From: Photobacterium alginatilyticum
GTDB lineage: Bacteria > Pseudomonadota > Gammaproteobacteria > Enterobacterales > Vibrionaceae
Length of the DNA: 64,000 nucleotides
NCBI RefSeq assembly: GCF_009910675.1
Contig: NZ_RSEJ01000006.1
Coordinates: 151,915-215,914 of the forward strand
Reading direction: 5' to 3'
A program made the position numbers and the translations under genes. The notes under the pieces were generated by a model, which did no database searches, was not told the origin of the DNA, and was given only the letters and a program-made list of their open reading frames with translations. Shown piece by piece: positions 26,760-35,777 of this stretch. Positions within the stretch are counted from its first letter, which is position 1. Every line of letters starts with the position of its first letter.

Positions 26760-26798
26760 CACCGTAATTTAGAGCTCAATCTTCATGTGTCCGTGTTC
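26760..26798 (+). repeat. 39-mer-like element A
   Basis: It begins CACCGTAATTTAG and continues to a TTCATG core followed by TCCG. It is the least conserved of three copies; the others start at 26919 and 27254. The GTGTCCG segment replaces GCTTCCGG. Confidence 0.6.
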
Positions 26799-26918
26799 GG
26801 ATCGATGATCAAGCCGTTGGCTCTGTATTTCAACTTATTGTCTAAACATAGTCTCCCTGTCGAGTATTGCCTGATTTTGGGCCGGAAAGGCGGTTTCAGG
26901 CCTGTTGCAATCTGCATT

Positions 26919-26957
26919 CACCGTAAATTAGCGTTAAATGTTCATGCTTCCGGAAGC
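26919..26957 (+). repeat. 39-mer-like element B
   Basis: It begins CACCGTAAATTAG, then TTAAAT, then TTCATGCTTCCGGAAGC. It matches element A at the left end and element C at both ends. The 39-mers of V. cholerae bind RctB and inhibit initiation. Confidence 0.65.
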
Positions 26958-27253
26958 TCCTGTTTGCCGGCAAGCAGGTTGATCTTCATCTTGATCATTT
27001 TTCCGTTGCTCTCGTTGTGATCAGAGTGTGTGAGATGAACGCTTTTACATTGATTATTACCTTGATCATCGTTTCAGAACGGGCCCATTTGACTGGAAGA
27101 ATGATCAAGTTGCATTGGCGGATTGTTGTTCAGTTCCAGGGACTAAGCCGTTTTTATCGTTTTCAGCCTGATTTTGTTTATTTTAGATTTTTCATACTGA
27201 AATTTGGCTACTGTATGTTGTGATAAAGCGATAGCAGAGATTGAAATGACACT

Positions 27254-27292
27254 GGCCGTAAATTGAGCAGATAATTTCACGCTTCCGGAGAA
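27254..27292 (+). repeat. 39-mer-like element C
   Basis: It begins GGCCGTAAATTGAG, then ATAATTTCACGCTTCCGGAG. It lies 17 bp before a parS2 site at 27310, on the parA side of the origin. Confidence 0.65.
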
Positions 27293-27309
27293 AATAGCCC
27301 TGATCTACA

Positions 27310-27324
27310 ATTTACATTGTAAAA
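27310..27324. other. parS2: parS2 centromere site 2, next to 39-mer-like element C
   Basis: ATTTACATTGTAAAA, a perfect 13-base core, lies between the third 39-mer-like element and parA2. In V. cholerae, ParB2 bound near a 39-mer competes with RctB and promotes replication; the same geometry is seen here. Confidence 0.9.
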
Positions 27325-27536
27325 TAGTGACGCTGTAACACTTTTGTGAGGTTGTTCTTTTCGTATCATTGCCCTCGAAAAAGTGACAGTAAAATCGATA
27401 TGGAAGTTCGGTTTTTTGTTCGCTTAGCTTATTTTTACTTGAGAACAATATCACACTAGCACGTTCAGCTTTTTATTGTATGTATTGGGTTTTGCTGTAC
27501 AATGTGTGCCAAAACTAATAATGGCGAACAATAACA

Positions 27537-28751
27537 ATGAATAGGGAACAGACGATTCAAAACTTGCTCAATATTGCAGAGCAAACCAAGCAGGTACAAG
27601 CAGACCGGATCGAGATCGTTTTAGAAGAACGCCGTGAAGAGCTTTTCCCGCCGATGTCCAAAGCGTTGATGGAAACACGCTCTGGCCTCACCCGCCGCAA
27701 GCTCGATGATGCCATTTCCCGAGTCGAGGCAACGGGCCATCAGTTTACCAAGAACAATGCCAACCATTATTCGATTACGCTTGAAGAAGCGCATCAGCTT
27801 ATGGATGCAGCCAAAAAGCCGGCATTCCATGAGCGAGAAGGCGCCGGTCGCAAGCCGTGGATTGTTAATGTGCAAAACCAGAAAGGGGGCACAGGCAAGT
27901 CGATGACGGCGGTGCACCTGGCAGCCTGCCTGGCGCTTGATCTTGATAAGCGTTATCGCATCTGTCTTATTGACCTTGATCCGCAGGGCTCTCTGCGTTT
28001 GTTCCTCAACCCGCAGATCAGTGTCGGTGAGCAGGAAACTATCTATTCGGCGGTTGATGTGATGCTGGGCAATGTGCCTGAAGGTCAGGAAATGGATAAG
28101 GATTTCCTGTTGGATAATGTGGTAATGCCTACCCAGTATCCGAACCTGAAGACCATTGCCGCGTTTCCTGAAGATGCAATGTTTAATGCTGACGCATGGC
28201 AGGACTTGGCGGTAAACCAGGATTTGGATATTGTCCGATTGCTCAAGGAGCGGGTCATCGATCCGATTGCCGATGAGTTTGACGTTATTATGATTGATAC
28301 CGGTCCGCACATTGATCCCTTGGTCTGGAATGCCATGTATGCTTCGAATGCGCTGATCATTCCTTGTGCGGCCAAGCGCCTTGACTGGGCGTCTACTGTT
28401 AATTTTTTCCAGCATTTACCGACTGTTTACGAGATGTTCCCGGAAGAATGGCATGGCCTTGAGTTCATACGCCTGATGCCGACCATGTTCGAGGATGACA
28501 ACAAGAAACAGGTCTCGGTATTGACGGAAATGAACTATCTACTGCGTGACCAGGTGATGATGGCTACTGTACCTCGTAGCCGTGCCTTCGAGACCTGTGC
28601 GGATACCTACAGTACCGTGTTTGATCTGACCGCAGCAGAATTTGAAGGTGGTAAGAAAACCTTGTCGACCGCCCAGGATGCAATTCAGCGAGTCGGGCTC
28701 GAGCTAGAGCGCGTCATGCATAGTCACTGGGCGAATTTGAATCAGGAGTAA
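27537..28751 (+). CDS. parA2: Chromosome II partition ATPase ParA2
   Basis: 404 residues, matching the length of V. cholerae ParA2. An N-terminal helical region with a winged-helix-like part comes before the deviant Walker A box KGGTGKS (residues 116-122). Then come LIDLDPQGSL and VIMIDTGPH. It forms filaments on the nucleoid that move ParB2-parS2 complexes, so placing the second chromosome origin in the cell. It starts at ATG 27537 and is divergent from rctB across the origin. parB2 follows after 8 bases. Confidence 0.95.
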   Translation: MNREQTIQNLLNIAEQTKQVQADRIEIVLEERREELFPPMSKALMETRSGLTRRKLDDAISRVEATGHQFTKNNANHYSITLEEAHQLMDAAKKPAFHEREGAGRKPWIVNVQNQKGGTGKSMTAVHLAACLALDLDKRYRICLIDLDPQGSLRLFLNPQISVGEQETIYSAVDVMLGNVPEGQEMDKDFLLDNVVMPTQYPNLKTIAAFPEDAMFNADAWQDLAVNQDLDIVRLLKERVIDPIADEFDVIMIDTGPHIDPLVWNAMYASNALIIPCAAKRLDWASTVNFFQHLPTVYEMFPEEWHGLEFIRLMPTMFEDDNKKQVSVLTEMNYLLRDQVMMATVPRSRAFETCADTYSTVFDLTAAEFEGGKKTLSTAQDAIQRVGLELERVMHSHWANLNQE

Positions 28752-28759
28752 CATAGCAG

Positions 28760-29734
28760 ATGGCAATTAAAACCAAAGATCTGAATGCTCGTCTGTTCGG
28801 AAAAGCGGATAAACGCCGTGCGACGAACGTCAACGAAGCGCAGAAAGCGGCTCGCGACAAAGCTTCTGTCATTGAGCTGGCTGTTGCCGGTGAAGATACC
28901 GTTGCGTTCGAGTTGGTGAAAGTTAATGCTGGCGAGGTGGAATCAACCACCCAGGTATTTGCCGAAAATGCCCGTGAGCAGGCGTTTTTGAACGAACACG
29001 CCCTGGCTGATATTTTGACCACGCTCAAGGATCGCGGACAGCAGTATCCCGCGGTCGGGCGCTGGCTAGACAACGGCAATATCGAGGTGCTTGACGGTAG
29101 CCGCCGTCGTATGTCCTGTATTCTGGCTGGCAAGGATTTCTTAATCTATGTCGCCAAGGGGATCAATGGCGAGCATGCCAAGTTTTTGTCTGATGTGGCA
29201 AATGCCCACAAGCCACTGTCGTTGTATGAACGAGGCAAGGAGATGCAGCTGTTGCTGACGTCAGGCAAAGTCGCCGATCAGAAAGAACTGGCGAAGTATT
29301 GTCAGTGCAGCGAGGCTTTGGTCAGTGGTGCGTTGAAGGCAGCGAGCCTGCCGATGGAGCTGCTGATGGCCTACCCGAGTGTCGGCGAGTTGGGTCGACC
29401 AACTATCGTTAAACTGCACCGTATGTTTTTTGGCTTGAACGACGAGCAGCGTGATCTGCTGGTGAGCAAGCTAACAGTCGGGGACGAGGCGATTTGGAAA
29501 ACCATCGATGCTCAGGGTATTACGCGTATTACCCGCGAAGTGACGATGTTGCTTGAACAGATCAGTGATGAGCTGCAGCCGAAAGTTGAGATTGAAAAAC
29601 CCAAGGCGCAGGAGTTGATCAAGGGGAAAGTCAGCTTTACCCGTGATGGCGACAAACTGCAGCTTAAGCTTAAGAAGCTAAGCGAGAAACAGGCCGACGA
29701 TATCCTGGCATACCTTTCGGATTATCTGAAATAA
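28760..29734 (+). CDS. parB2: Chromosome II partition protein ParB2
   Basis: 324 residues. It has the ParB N-domain with the CTP-binding-type motifs GQQYPAVGR and DGSRRRMSC, the HTH region (ELAKYCQCSEALVSGALKAASLP) and a C-terminal dimerisation domain. It binds the six TTTACAnTGTAAA sites in this window and stimulates ParA2. The ribosome binding site AGGAG overlaps the end of parA2, so the two form an operon. A paralogue sits 19 kb away at 8203-9213. Confidence 0.95.
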   Translation: MAIKTKDLNARLFGKADKRRATNVNEAQKAARDKASVIELAVAGEDTVAFELVKVNAGEVESTTQVFAENAREQAFLNEHALADILTTLKDRGQQYPAVGRWLDNGNIEVLDGSRRRMSCILAGKDFLIYVAKGINGEHAKFLSDVANAHKPLSLYERGKEMQLLLTSGKVADQKELAKYCQCSEALVSGALKAASLPMELLMAYPSVGELGRPTIVKLHRMFFGLNDEQRDLLVSKLTVGDEAIWKTIDAQGITRITREVTMLLEQISDELQPKVEIEKPKAQELIKGKVSFTRDGDKLQLKLKKLSEKQADDILAYLSDYLK

Positions 29735-29763
29735 CCGTTATTTCAGATCTTGGATATGCTTCT

Positions 29764-29789
29764 AAAACCACGCCTGGCGTGGTTTTTTT
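29764..29789 (+). terminator. Rho-independent terminator of parAB2
   Basis: CCACGC (29768-29773) pairs with GCGTGG (29777-29782) across a 3-base loop, followed by seven T. It lies 30 bases after the parB2 stop. Confidence 0.9.
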
Positions 29790-29887
29790 ATTTCAAGCTA
29801 GATGACTGCTTTCTATTGAGCATTAGCCTCGCCGCCGTTATCACCGGCATGCTATGATCGCTGGGTGAGTAACCGTTGAGTGTTGTA

Positions 29888-31978
29888 ATGTCCGATTTTA
29901 TCCATTTTTGTCACGCCCTTAGCGAGAACGCCAAGCAGGCCAATATCCGTTATCTAGTCGTTATTGAAGGCGACGCTGGCTGGACTAATAAACTGGTTGG
30001 TGCATTTCTTCAGCGCTACCAGCATCCCTTGTGGGCAGGCGAAACATCGCCCGAACATATTCCTTCCGTCAGATTAAAGAAGGCCAAACAGTTTCTTGGC
30101 CGTGAATGCGACTGTCTGATCTTCAATGCCGAACACGCCTTTGACGCCGAGGCGCTTGGCGCGCTCTCGGGAACCGTTACAGGTGGTGGTGTGCTGCTGT
30201 TGCTGGCACCGAGCACTTGGTTTCGGCAAACCGATGAGCAGTCACCGTTTATCCGCCGCTTGACTGGATTACTCTCACTGCCTGATGTTATTCAACTGCG
30301 CCAAGGCTTGCCTTTGCCGCCATTGCCTGTTGTGTCGTCTAGCCAAGGGGATTATTCAGATGACGAGTTTGGTTGCCTTACCCGTGAACAATTTGGGGCA
30401 GTAGCGGCTATTCGACGTGTCGTTACGGGTCACCGAAAGCGGCCGCTGGTTCTGACGGCAGATCGCGGTCGCGGTAAATCGGCATCACTTGGTATCGCTG
30501 CGGCAAGTTTGATGTCAGAACGGACGATGCGAATTGGAGTGACGGCTCCGGCTTATGCTAATACCGAGACGTTGTTTGCTCACGCCGCGCGGCGGCTGGG
30601 AATCAACAATGCGCCACTGGGCAGGCTGGTATTGGGTGATAGTGAGCTGGTATTTCTTGCCCCCGATGCCTTGTTGTCTGACAAGCCGGCATTAGATTTT
30701 TTGATTGTCGACGAGGCTGCGGCTATTCCGGCACCGATGCTGAACAAGCTACTGCGGTATTATAATCGTATTGCGTTTGCCAGTACGGTTCATGGTTACG
30801 AAGGGACCGGACGTGGGTTTGCTATAAAATTTTGCCAGCAGCTCGATGTTGTTACGCCCCAATGGCGACAGCTTAAAATCAACCAGCCGATACGCTGGGC
30901 TGATAATGATCCGCTTGAGCAATGGGTCTTTAATACACTTCTGCTTGATGCCGAGTATGCTGCTCTTGATACAGATTCAGATGTAGTGAATAGTGATGAT
31001 ATTCGATATCGTTATATTCCGACCGATTCTCTGCTTGGTGACGAAACTTACCTGTCCCAGTTGTTTGGCTTGCTGGTCAATGCACATTATCAAACCTCTC
31101 CGGCTGATCTTGTCCAGTTACTGGATGATGACGCTATTCATCTCGTGGTCGCTGAAACAAAGAACCACGTTGTTGGTTGTTGTCTGCTGAGTATTGAAGG
31201 TGGTTTTACTCCGGAGTTGGCGCGACAAGTGATGCTGGGGCAGCGGCGGCCTAAAGGTCACTTGTTGGCGCAGTCTGTTGCTGCCCATATAGGGATAGAC
31301 TCCGCGGCCATACAGAGCTGTGCCCGGGTGCTTCGCATTGCGGTTCACCCCGACAGACAACAGCAAGGGATCGGGCAGCTTTTGCTGCAGCATTGCCGTC
31401 GCTGGGCGGTCGCAGAGAAACTTGACTACCTTGGTACCAGTTTTGGAATGGCATCAGAGCTTGTGGAATTTTGGCGTAAAGCCGGATATACCCCTGTACG
31501 ACTTGGTGTCAGTAAAGATGCCGCCAGTGGTAGCCATTCATTGTTGATGATCCAGCCTATTTCTCCTGAGTCAGAGACCTGGGTAAGGCAAGCACAAAGC
31601 TTGTTTGCCGCCAATCTTAACGCCCAGCGTGTCGAACAGTATCGTGATCTTGATACTCTGTTGTTTAGCCAGTTATATTTCTTTGCACTGGATGGGGTGG
31701 CACAACTGCCACATTACAATACTCACCTTGGTGACCTGCAGGTGCGTATCTATGCCAATGGCGGTTTGGGGTACGATCTAGTGGTGGCAAGTTTGGAAAT
31801 GTGGTTATCTGACTATCTTTCGGGTAAGCAGCAGGCACTAGATACGAACGACTACATGGCTGTGGCTAAGATATTACAGCGTCAGCCCTGGTCAACGATT
31901 GTGTCAGACTATGGATTCACCAGCCGTAAAATGGCCGAAAAGTCGTTACGCGAGTATGTTAGCCTGCGGGCTCAATAA
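29888..31978 (+). CDS. tmcA: tRNA(Met) cytidine acetyltransferase TmcA
   Basis: About 696 residues. The order is an N-terminal DUF1726-type domain, a helicase-like module with P-loop TADRGRGKSA and VDEAAAIPAPML, a GNAT acetyltransferase domain (RIAVHPDRQQQGIGQLLL), and a C-terminal tRNA-binding part. It forms N4-acetylcytidine at the wobble position of elongator tRNA(Met), using acetyl-CoA and ATP. ATG 29888 fits the family N-terminus; TTG 29876 has a better ribosome binding site and is the alternative. It is transcribed alone after the parAB2 terminator. Confidence 0.94.
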   Translation: MSDFIHFCHALSENAKQANIRYLVVIEGDAGWTNKLVGAFLQRYQHPLWAGETSPEHIPSVRLKKAKQFLGRECDCLIFNAEHAFDAEALGALSGTVTGGGVLLLLAPSTWFRQTDEQSPFIRRLTGLLSLPDVIQLRQGLPLPPLPVVSSSQGDYSDDEFGCLTREQFGAVAAIRRVVTGHRKRPLVLTADRGRGKSASLGIAAASLMSERTMRIGVTAPAYANTETLFAHAARRLGINNAPLGRLVLGDSELVFLAPDALLSDKPALDFLIVDEAAAIPAPMLNKLLRYYNRIAFASTVHGYEGTGRGFAIKFCQQLDVVTPQWRQLKINQPIRWADNDPLEQWVFNTLLLDAEYAALDTDSDVVNSDDIRYRYIPTDSLLGDETYLSQLFGLLVNAHYQTSPADLVQLLDDDAIHLVVAETKNHVVGCCLLSIEGGFTPELARQVMLGQRRPKGHLLAQSVAAHIGIDSAAIQSCARVLRIAVHPDRQQQGIGQLLLQHCRRWAVAEKLDYLGTSFGMASELVEFWRKAGYTPVRLGVSKDAASGSHSLLMIQPISPESETWVRQAQSLFAANLNAQRVEQYRDLDTLLFSQLYFFALDGVAQLPHYNTHLGDLQVRIYANGGLGYDLVVASLEMWLSDYLSGKQQALDTNDYMAVAKILQRQPWSTIVSDYGFTSRKMAEKSLREYVSLRAQ

Positions 31979-32048
31979 TATCGATTCTCTTGTACGCAGA
32001 GCGAGTCTGTTTTCGCTAATTCTATTTCTTGTATAAGGAGCTGAGCAT

Positions 32049-32789
32049 ATGCAATTTTCAGTTGATACCCACACCCATACTATTTCCAGTGGGCATGCTT
32101 ATAGTACGTTGCTTGAAAACGCCGAGGCGGCAGCGAGTAAAGGGCTGTCATTATTTTGTGTGACTGATCATGCGCCGAGCATGCCGGGCGCACCGCATTT
32201 CTGGCATTTTGCCAATCAGCGGGTATTGCCCCGTTTTCTTCATGGGGTCGGTATTCTTCGAGGCATTGAAGCAAATGTCCTGAACCAAGATGGCGAGATT
32301 GATATTGACCCGCGTATCTCGTCACAGCTTGACTGGGTGATCGGGAGCCTGCATGAACCTGTCTATTCGCCTTCTTCACGCCAGTCGCATACTGACACCT
32401 TGTTAAATGTCATACGCTCGGGCCGGATCCATGCCCTTGGGCATCTCGGCAACCCGAATTTTGATTTTGATTTTGAAGCGGTTGTGTCGGCTGCGGCGCA
32501 ATACAACGTTCTTATTGAAATCAATAATTCTTCCTTGAGCGGCTCTCGCCAGGGCAGCGAACCTCGCTGCGAGCAGATTGCAGCATTTGCCCGCGAGGCT
32601 GGAGCTCGGTTGACTACCGGATCGGATGCTCATTTCGCTCACGATGTCGGTAACTTCAGCCAGGTTGCCAAATTACTGGCAAGGGTCAACTTTCCGCTTG
32701 AACAGGTTGTCACTCATCATCCTCGCTGCTTTCTTGAGTTTCTCCAGGAGCGAGGACAGCCGTCGATCGAGGAATTTGCCGAGTTGTAA
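32049..32789 (+). CDS. ycdX: PHP-domain phosphatase, YcdX family
   Basis: 246 residues, full length. The metal-binding histidines and aspartates of the PHP fold are visible in [46 protein letters not shown] and [11 protein letters not shown]. YcdX is a cytosolic trinuclear-metal phosphatase, linked to swarming in E. coli. AAGGAG lies before the start. It follows tmcA after 70 bases and may be expressed with it. Confidence 0.9.
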   Translation: MQFSVDTHTHTISSGHAYSTLLENAEAAASKGLSLFCVTDHAPSMPGAPHFWHFANQRVLPRFLHGVGILRGIEANVLNQDGEIDIDPRISSQLDWVIGSLHEPVYSPSSRQSHTDTLLNVIRSGRIHALGHLGNPNFDFDFEAVVSAAAQYNVLIEINNSSLSGSRQGSEPRCEQIAAFAREAGARLTTGSDAHFAHDVGNFSQVAKLLARVNFPLEQVVTHHPRCFLEFLQERGQPSIEEFAEL

Positions 32790-32800
32790 TTTCATTTGGT

Positions 32801-32815
32801 ATTTACACTGTAAAT
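32801..32815. other. parS2: parS2 centromere site 3
   Basis: ATTTACACTGTAAAT, a perfect match, lies 11 bases after the ycdX stop codon. Confidence 0.9.
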
Positions 32816-32842
32816 AGCGGTTAGCGGATAAACAAAAAAGTG

Positions 32843-32857
32843 GTTTACAGTGTAAAT
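32843..32857. other. parS2: parS2 centromere site 4
   Basis: GTTTACAGTGTAAAT, a perfect core, is 42 bp from site 3. The pair occupies the otherwise gene-free stretch 32790-33122, which also holds the promoter of the next small gene. Confidence 0.9.
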
Positions 32858-33122
32858 TTACCCAAGCAAACTTTTGATGTTCAAAAGACGGTGATTGTTT
32901 TGTTGTCTAGATTTTGCCGCTATTCAGTTGATGTAGAAACGCAAACCCGTCACATATCCTACTCTGCACTCGTCATAATCAGTATTTCATTCCATATAAT
33001 AAGGGTGAAAAAATTTGGTATTGCTCCCAAAAATTGGTCTAGAGTTAAATAACTTAGGGAGGAATTATTTGTTGTAAATTCGGCCCATAAAGTTGATTGA
33101 AATGAGAGTTTATGGGGGTGTC

Positions 33123-33512
33123 ATGAGTCTAGTTAAAGTACATACCAAAGCCCTTGAAAAGATGATGGCACCTGTCCATCACTGCGTCCAGCCAGACATT
33201 GCCTATTCTCCTGGCCTTGGTGGGTTGGCTGCAAGGCTTCATAAATCTTCAATTCATAGTGATATCAGCCGGTTTGATATCGGCTCCCGTGTCACAGTCT
33301 CGCGTTTGAGCAAACGCTGCCTGTATCTGCAGTCCTCAAAGCGTCTGGAGCTTAAGGCCTCTTACGAGCTCAGCCTGCAGGGATTTTATGAGTTGACGGG
33401 ATACCTCACTCCGGTTAACAGCAGTGATAAGGGTACTTTTCAATATAAGTTTCACTCGAATACCTGGCTGACCGATGAGCAGTTGATGCGGCTCGTGATT
33501 GACTACGATTAA
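33123..33512 (+). CDS. Conserved-looking small protein of unknown function
   Basis: 129 residues from ATG 33123, preceded by GGGGG. The TTG at 33093 and ATG at 33102 are less well placed. The protein is basic in the middle (RFDIGSRVTVSRLSKR), with alternating hydrophobic residues suggesting beta strands and a final helix (LTDEQLMRLVIDYD). No known domain is recognised. Its place between parS2 sites makes a link with chromosome maintenance possible, but nothing in the sequence shows it. Confidence 0.65.
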   Translation: MSLVKVHTKALEKMMAPVHHCVQPDIAYSPGLGGLAARLHKSSIHSDISRFDIGSRVTVSRLSKRCLYLQSSKRLELKASYELSLQGFYELTGYLTPVNSSDKGTFQYKFHSNTWLTDEQLMRLVIDYD

Positions 33513-33535
33513 AAAAAAGCCCCGAAAACCGGGGC
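33512..33535. terminator. Hairpin after the small gene
   Basis: GCCCCG (33519-33524) pairs with CGGGGC (33530-33535) across a 5-base loop, directly behind the stop codon and an A-run. The U-tract is on the minus strand, so it may act mainly there or simply protect the 3' end. The following 435 bases up to 33970 hold a TTGGGT/ACCCAA hairpin near 33715 but no gene. Confidence 0.45.
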
Positions 33536-33970
33536 GAATTTGGACTAAGATATTGCTGCTCAATCGGGGGGAACAGCAGCAATGGATATTAAGCAGTCCT
33601 AGGGATTACCTTATCAATGCTATTTCCGTGCCAGAACTAACCTTCAGTTATATTTCTGTAAACCTTTGAAAAAATTAACTTTAATATTATGGACGAATTT
33701 TGCTGAAAATATATTGGGTGGAAATCTACCCAAAAAAAATTTGCAGTGTGTCAACTTGTACCCATCCGCGATCAGTATAGAATCCTGTATATCGTTGTTT
33801 TAGTGCCACGCCGACAACATTTTTTCCCTCACTTAAAGCATAATTTCTTACACTTCTCGATAAATTTGCTAACGGATCTGTGACTTGGCATGTACATGGT
33901 TTGTATGTGGTTAGGTTAAGATGGGCTATAAGACCGTTATGGTGATGCTATAAGTTTTAGGGAGTGCTCT

Positions 33971-35635
33971 ATGCCGACACAGCTTCTTCAGCTGTCTCAA
34001 GATGGTCAGACGATATCTTTGATCGCCAAGCCGTTGGGCGAAGATGCTGAGCATGCGATAACCCGGAGCGACATCGCCACTGAGCTGGTCGACCTTCAAG
34101 CGATCGATTTCTTCCTGTTCGACAACGCAATCGATTCTGCCTTGTCAGTTATCAATTCCAAACCGGCTGACAGCGACGTTGAGGTCAAGCTTCAGCAATT
34201 CGTCATAGCAGAGCGACGCGATGCCGGATTGCTAATCAAGACAGATCCTGATCTCATGAAAACCTCAGTTACTGTAATTGGGGCATATGGTGGTACCCAG
34301 ATCACCGGAAATATGTTGATTGATGCCTTAAAAGAGAACCATATCGTAAAGGGGATCCGCAAAGCTAAGTTGCAGGAGCTGCTGATGAAGTCAAAACAAC
34401 TCGCTCCCGGTGAAAAGCTGACGATGCCTGTCGCTTTCGGTCGTTTTCCCGTACACGGTACTGATACCGCATTCGAGCCTCTGGTCAATGATGCTAGCCA
34501 ACGAATTCTGCGCCCGCAATCAACAGATGACGGCAAGGTCGATATGCTTGATCTGGGAGAGTTAATCACGGTTAAGGCTGGCCAGCCAATTATGAAGCTG
34601 ATACCAGCAACGAAGGGTTGTAACGGCTTTAACGTGCTCGGCAAGGAGATCACCGCAATTCCCGGTAATGAGCTGGCGTTTGAAGCCGGTGACGGTACGG
34701 CAATTTGTGAAGATGACGAGTATGTTCTTGTTGCCACTAAATCGGGTGTCCCGTTAAGAAAGCCTTGTGGTATGCAGGTTGATGATGCCCTGACCTTGAA
34801 AGGCGTCAATGTGACCACCGGCCATATTGATTTCGACGGCAGTATCTTGATCACCGGCGACGTTACACCGGGCATGAAGGTAAGCGCGACCGGCAACATT
34901 GTCGTTAGTGGGTTCGTCGAGCTGGGCGAATTAAGGGCCGGTGGTGATATTGCTGTCGCAAAGGGAGTGATTGGCCGCCAGCAGGACGGCAAGCATCTTC
35001 CGTGTTATCTCGAGGCAAATGGCAAGGTAACCAGCAAGTTTGCTCAGTTTGTTGAAATTGATGCCGGCCAGGATGTCTCTTTTTCCCTTCATGCCCTCCA
35101 CTGTATAATCCGTACCAAGGGAGCATTGAGCGTTGTTGACCAAATAAAGCGTCATGGCACCTTGAGTGGCGGCTATATTGAAACCGGGCTGGGCGTCGAG
35201 GCGCTCAATATTGGCGCTTTGGCCGGGGTACCGACTGAAATTGTTGCATTCACCCAATATACTTCCCTACGAGATACCCTAAATACGGCATATCAGCTGA
35301 TTGAAGATGAAAAGGCGAAAGTGCATAAAATCAAGGAGGCACAACATAAGCTTCTTAAGATCCCGTCTTCGAAGCGCCCGCCAGAATTGGTTGAGAAGGT
35401 GAAGTCCTCGATACAGCTTCATAAGCAACGCATGGCCGAGCTTAATATGTCCTATCAAAATTTACGTCAGGATTACGACGAGCAACTTAGCAACACCACA
35501 ATTACTGCGATCGGGCGGTTGTTCTCGGGGGTGACGTGCCAGATTGAGAAGGAAAAACTCAACATACTGCAAGAGCATGGCCCCTCTATGGTTGCCTATC
35601 GTGATCGGACACTCCAAAGGCTTCCCTACAACTGA
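33971..35635 (+). CDS. FapA-like (DUF342) protein
   Basis: 554 residues. An N-terminal domain is followed by the glycine-rich DUF342/FapA core with repeated short beta-helix turns (GSILITGDVTPGMKVSATGNIVVSG is such a stretch). A C-terminal coiled-coil runs near residues 440-500 (DEKAKVHKIKEAQHKLLKI). Homologues in Vibrio and Bacillus are called flagellar assembly protein A, but their role is poorly defined. GGGAG precedes the ATG. It is transcribed alone, with two parS2 sites after its end. Confidence 0.85.
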   Translation: MPTQLLQLSQDGQTISLIAKPLGEDAEHAITRSDIATELVDLQAIDFFLFDNAIDSALSVINSKPADSDVEVKLQQFVIAERRDAGLLIKTDPDLMKTSVTVIGAYGGTQITGNMLIDALKENHIVKGIRKAKLQELLMKSKQLAPGEKLTMPVAFGRFPVHGTDTAFEPLVNDASQRILRPQSTDDGKVDMLDLGELITVKAGQPIMKLIPATKGCNGFNVLGKEITAIPGNELAFEAGDGTAICEDDEYVLVATKSGVPLRKPCGMQVDDALTLKGVNVTTGHIDFDGSILITGDVTPGMKVSATGNIVVSGFVELGELRAGGDIAVAKGVIGRQQDGKHLPCYLEANGKVTSKFAQFVEIDAGQDVSFSLHALHCIIRTKGALSVVDQIKRHGTLSGGYIETGLGVEALNIGALAGVPTEIVAFTQYTSLRDTLNTAYQLIEDEKAKVHKIKEAQHKLLKIPSSKRPPELVEKVKSSIQLHKQRMAELNMSYQNLRQDYDEQLSNTTITAIGRLFSGVTCQIEKEKLNILQEHGPSMVAYRDRTLQRLPYN

Positions 35636-35641
35636 TAAGCT

Positions 35642-35656
35642 ATTTACACTGTAAAT
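35642..35656. other. parS2: parS2 centromere site 5
   Basis: ATTTACACTGTAAAT, identical to site 3, lies 7 bases after the FapA-like stop codon. Confidence 0.9.
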
Positions 35657-35715
35657 CGAAAACAATCCGCTTTTATCATGTCAATTCTTGTTTCGCTTAA
35701 CTGTTAATCCGTGTT

Positions 35716-35730
35716 ATTTACACTGTAAAT
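35716..35730. other. parS2: parS2 centromere site 6
   Basis: ATTTACACTGTAAAT, again a perfect copy, 74 bp from site 5. It is the last copy I find in the window. Confidence 0.9.
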
Positions 35731-35777
35731 TATCAGCGACCAACCTCTTATCAAATCTCCTTTCACACGGGATAACA

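Larger units (their letters stand above)
26667..27107. repeat. Five scattered RctB-type iterons
   Basis: ATGATCA or its complement occurs at 26675, 26805, 26992, 27063 and 27101, without the regular spacing of the main array. The copies at 26675 and 26992 carry the extended form CCGGAAAAATGATCA or one base different. They lie among the 39-mer-like elements, the part that acts negatively in V. cholerae. Confidence 0.75.
26257..27330. other. oriCII: Replication origin of the second chromosome (oriCII)
   Basis: The region between rctB and parA2 contains a 29-mer-like rctB operator and an AT-rich stretch. It also holds six iterons at 23-bp steps, a perfect DnaA box, five scattered further iterons, three 39-mer-like elements and a parS2 site. 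GATC is very frequent, consistent with Dam-dependent control known for this origin class. Short reading frames here are not convincing genes. Confidence 0.93.

Noticed and set aside
26787..27223. Two short frames inside the origin, at the position of the rctA locus of V. cholerae
   Set aside because: They run over iterons and the 39-mer-like elements, lack ribosome binding sites and look non-protein-like; the rctA region of V. cholerae is also thought not to be translated.
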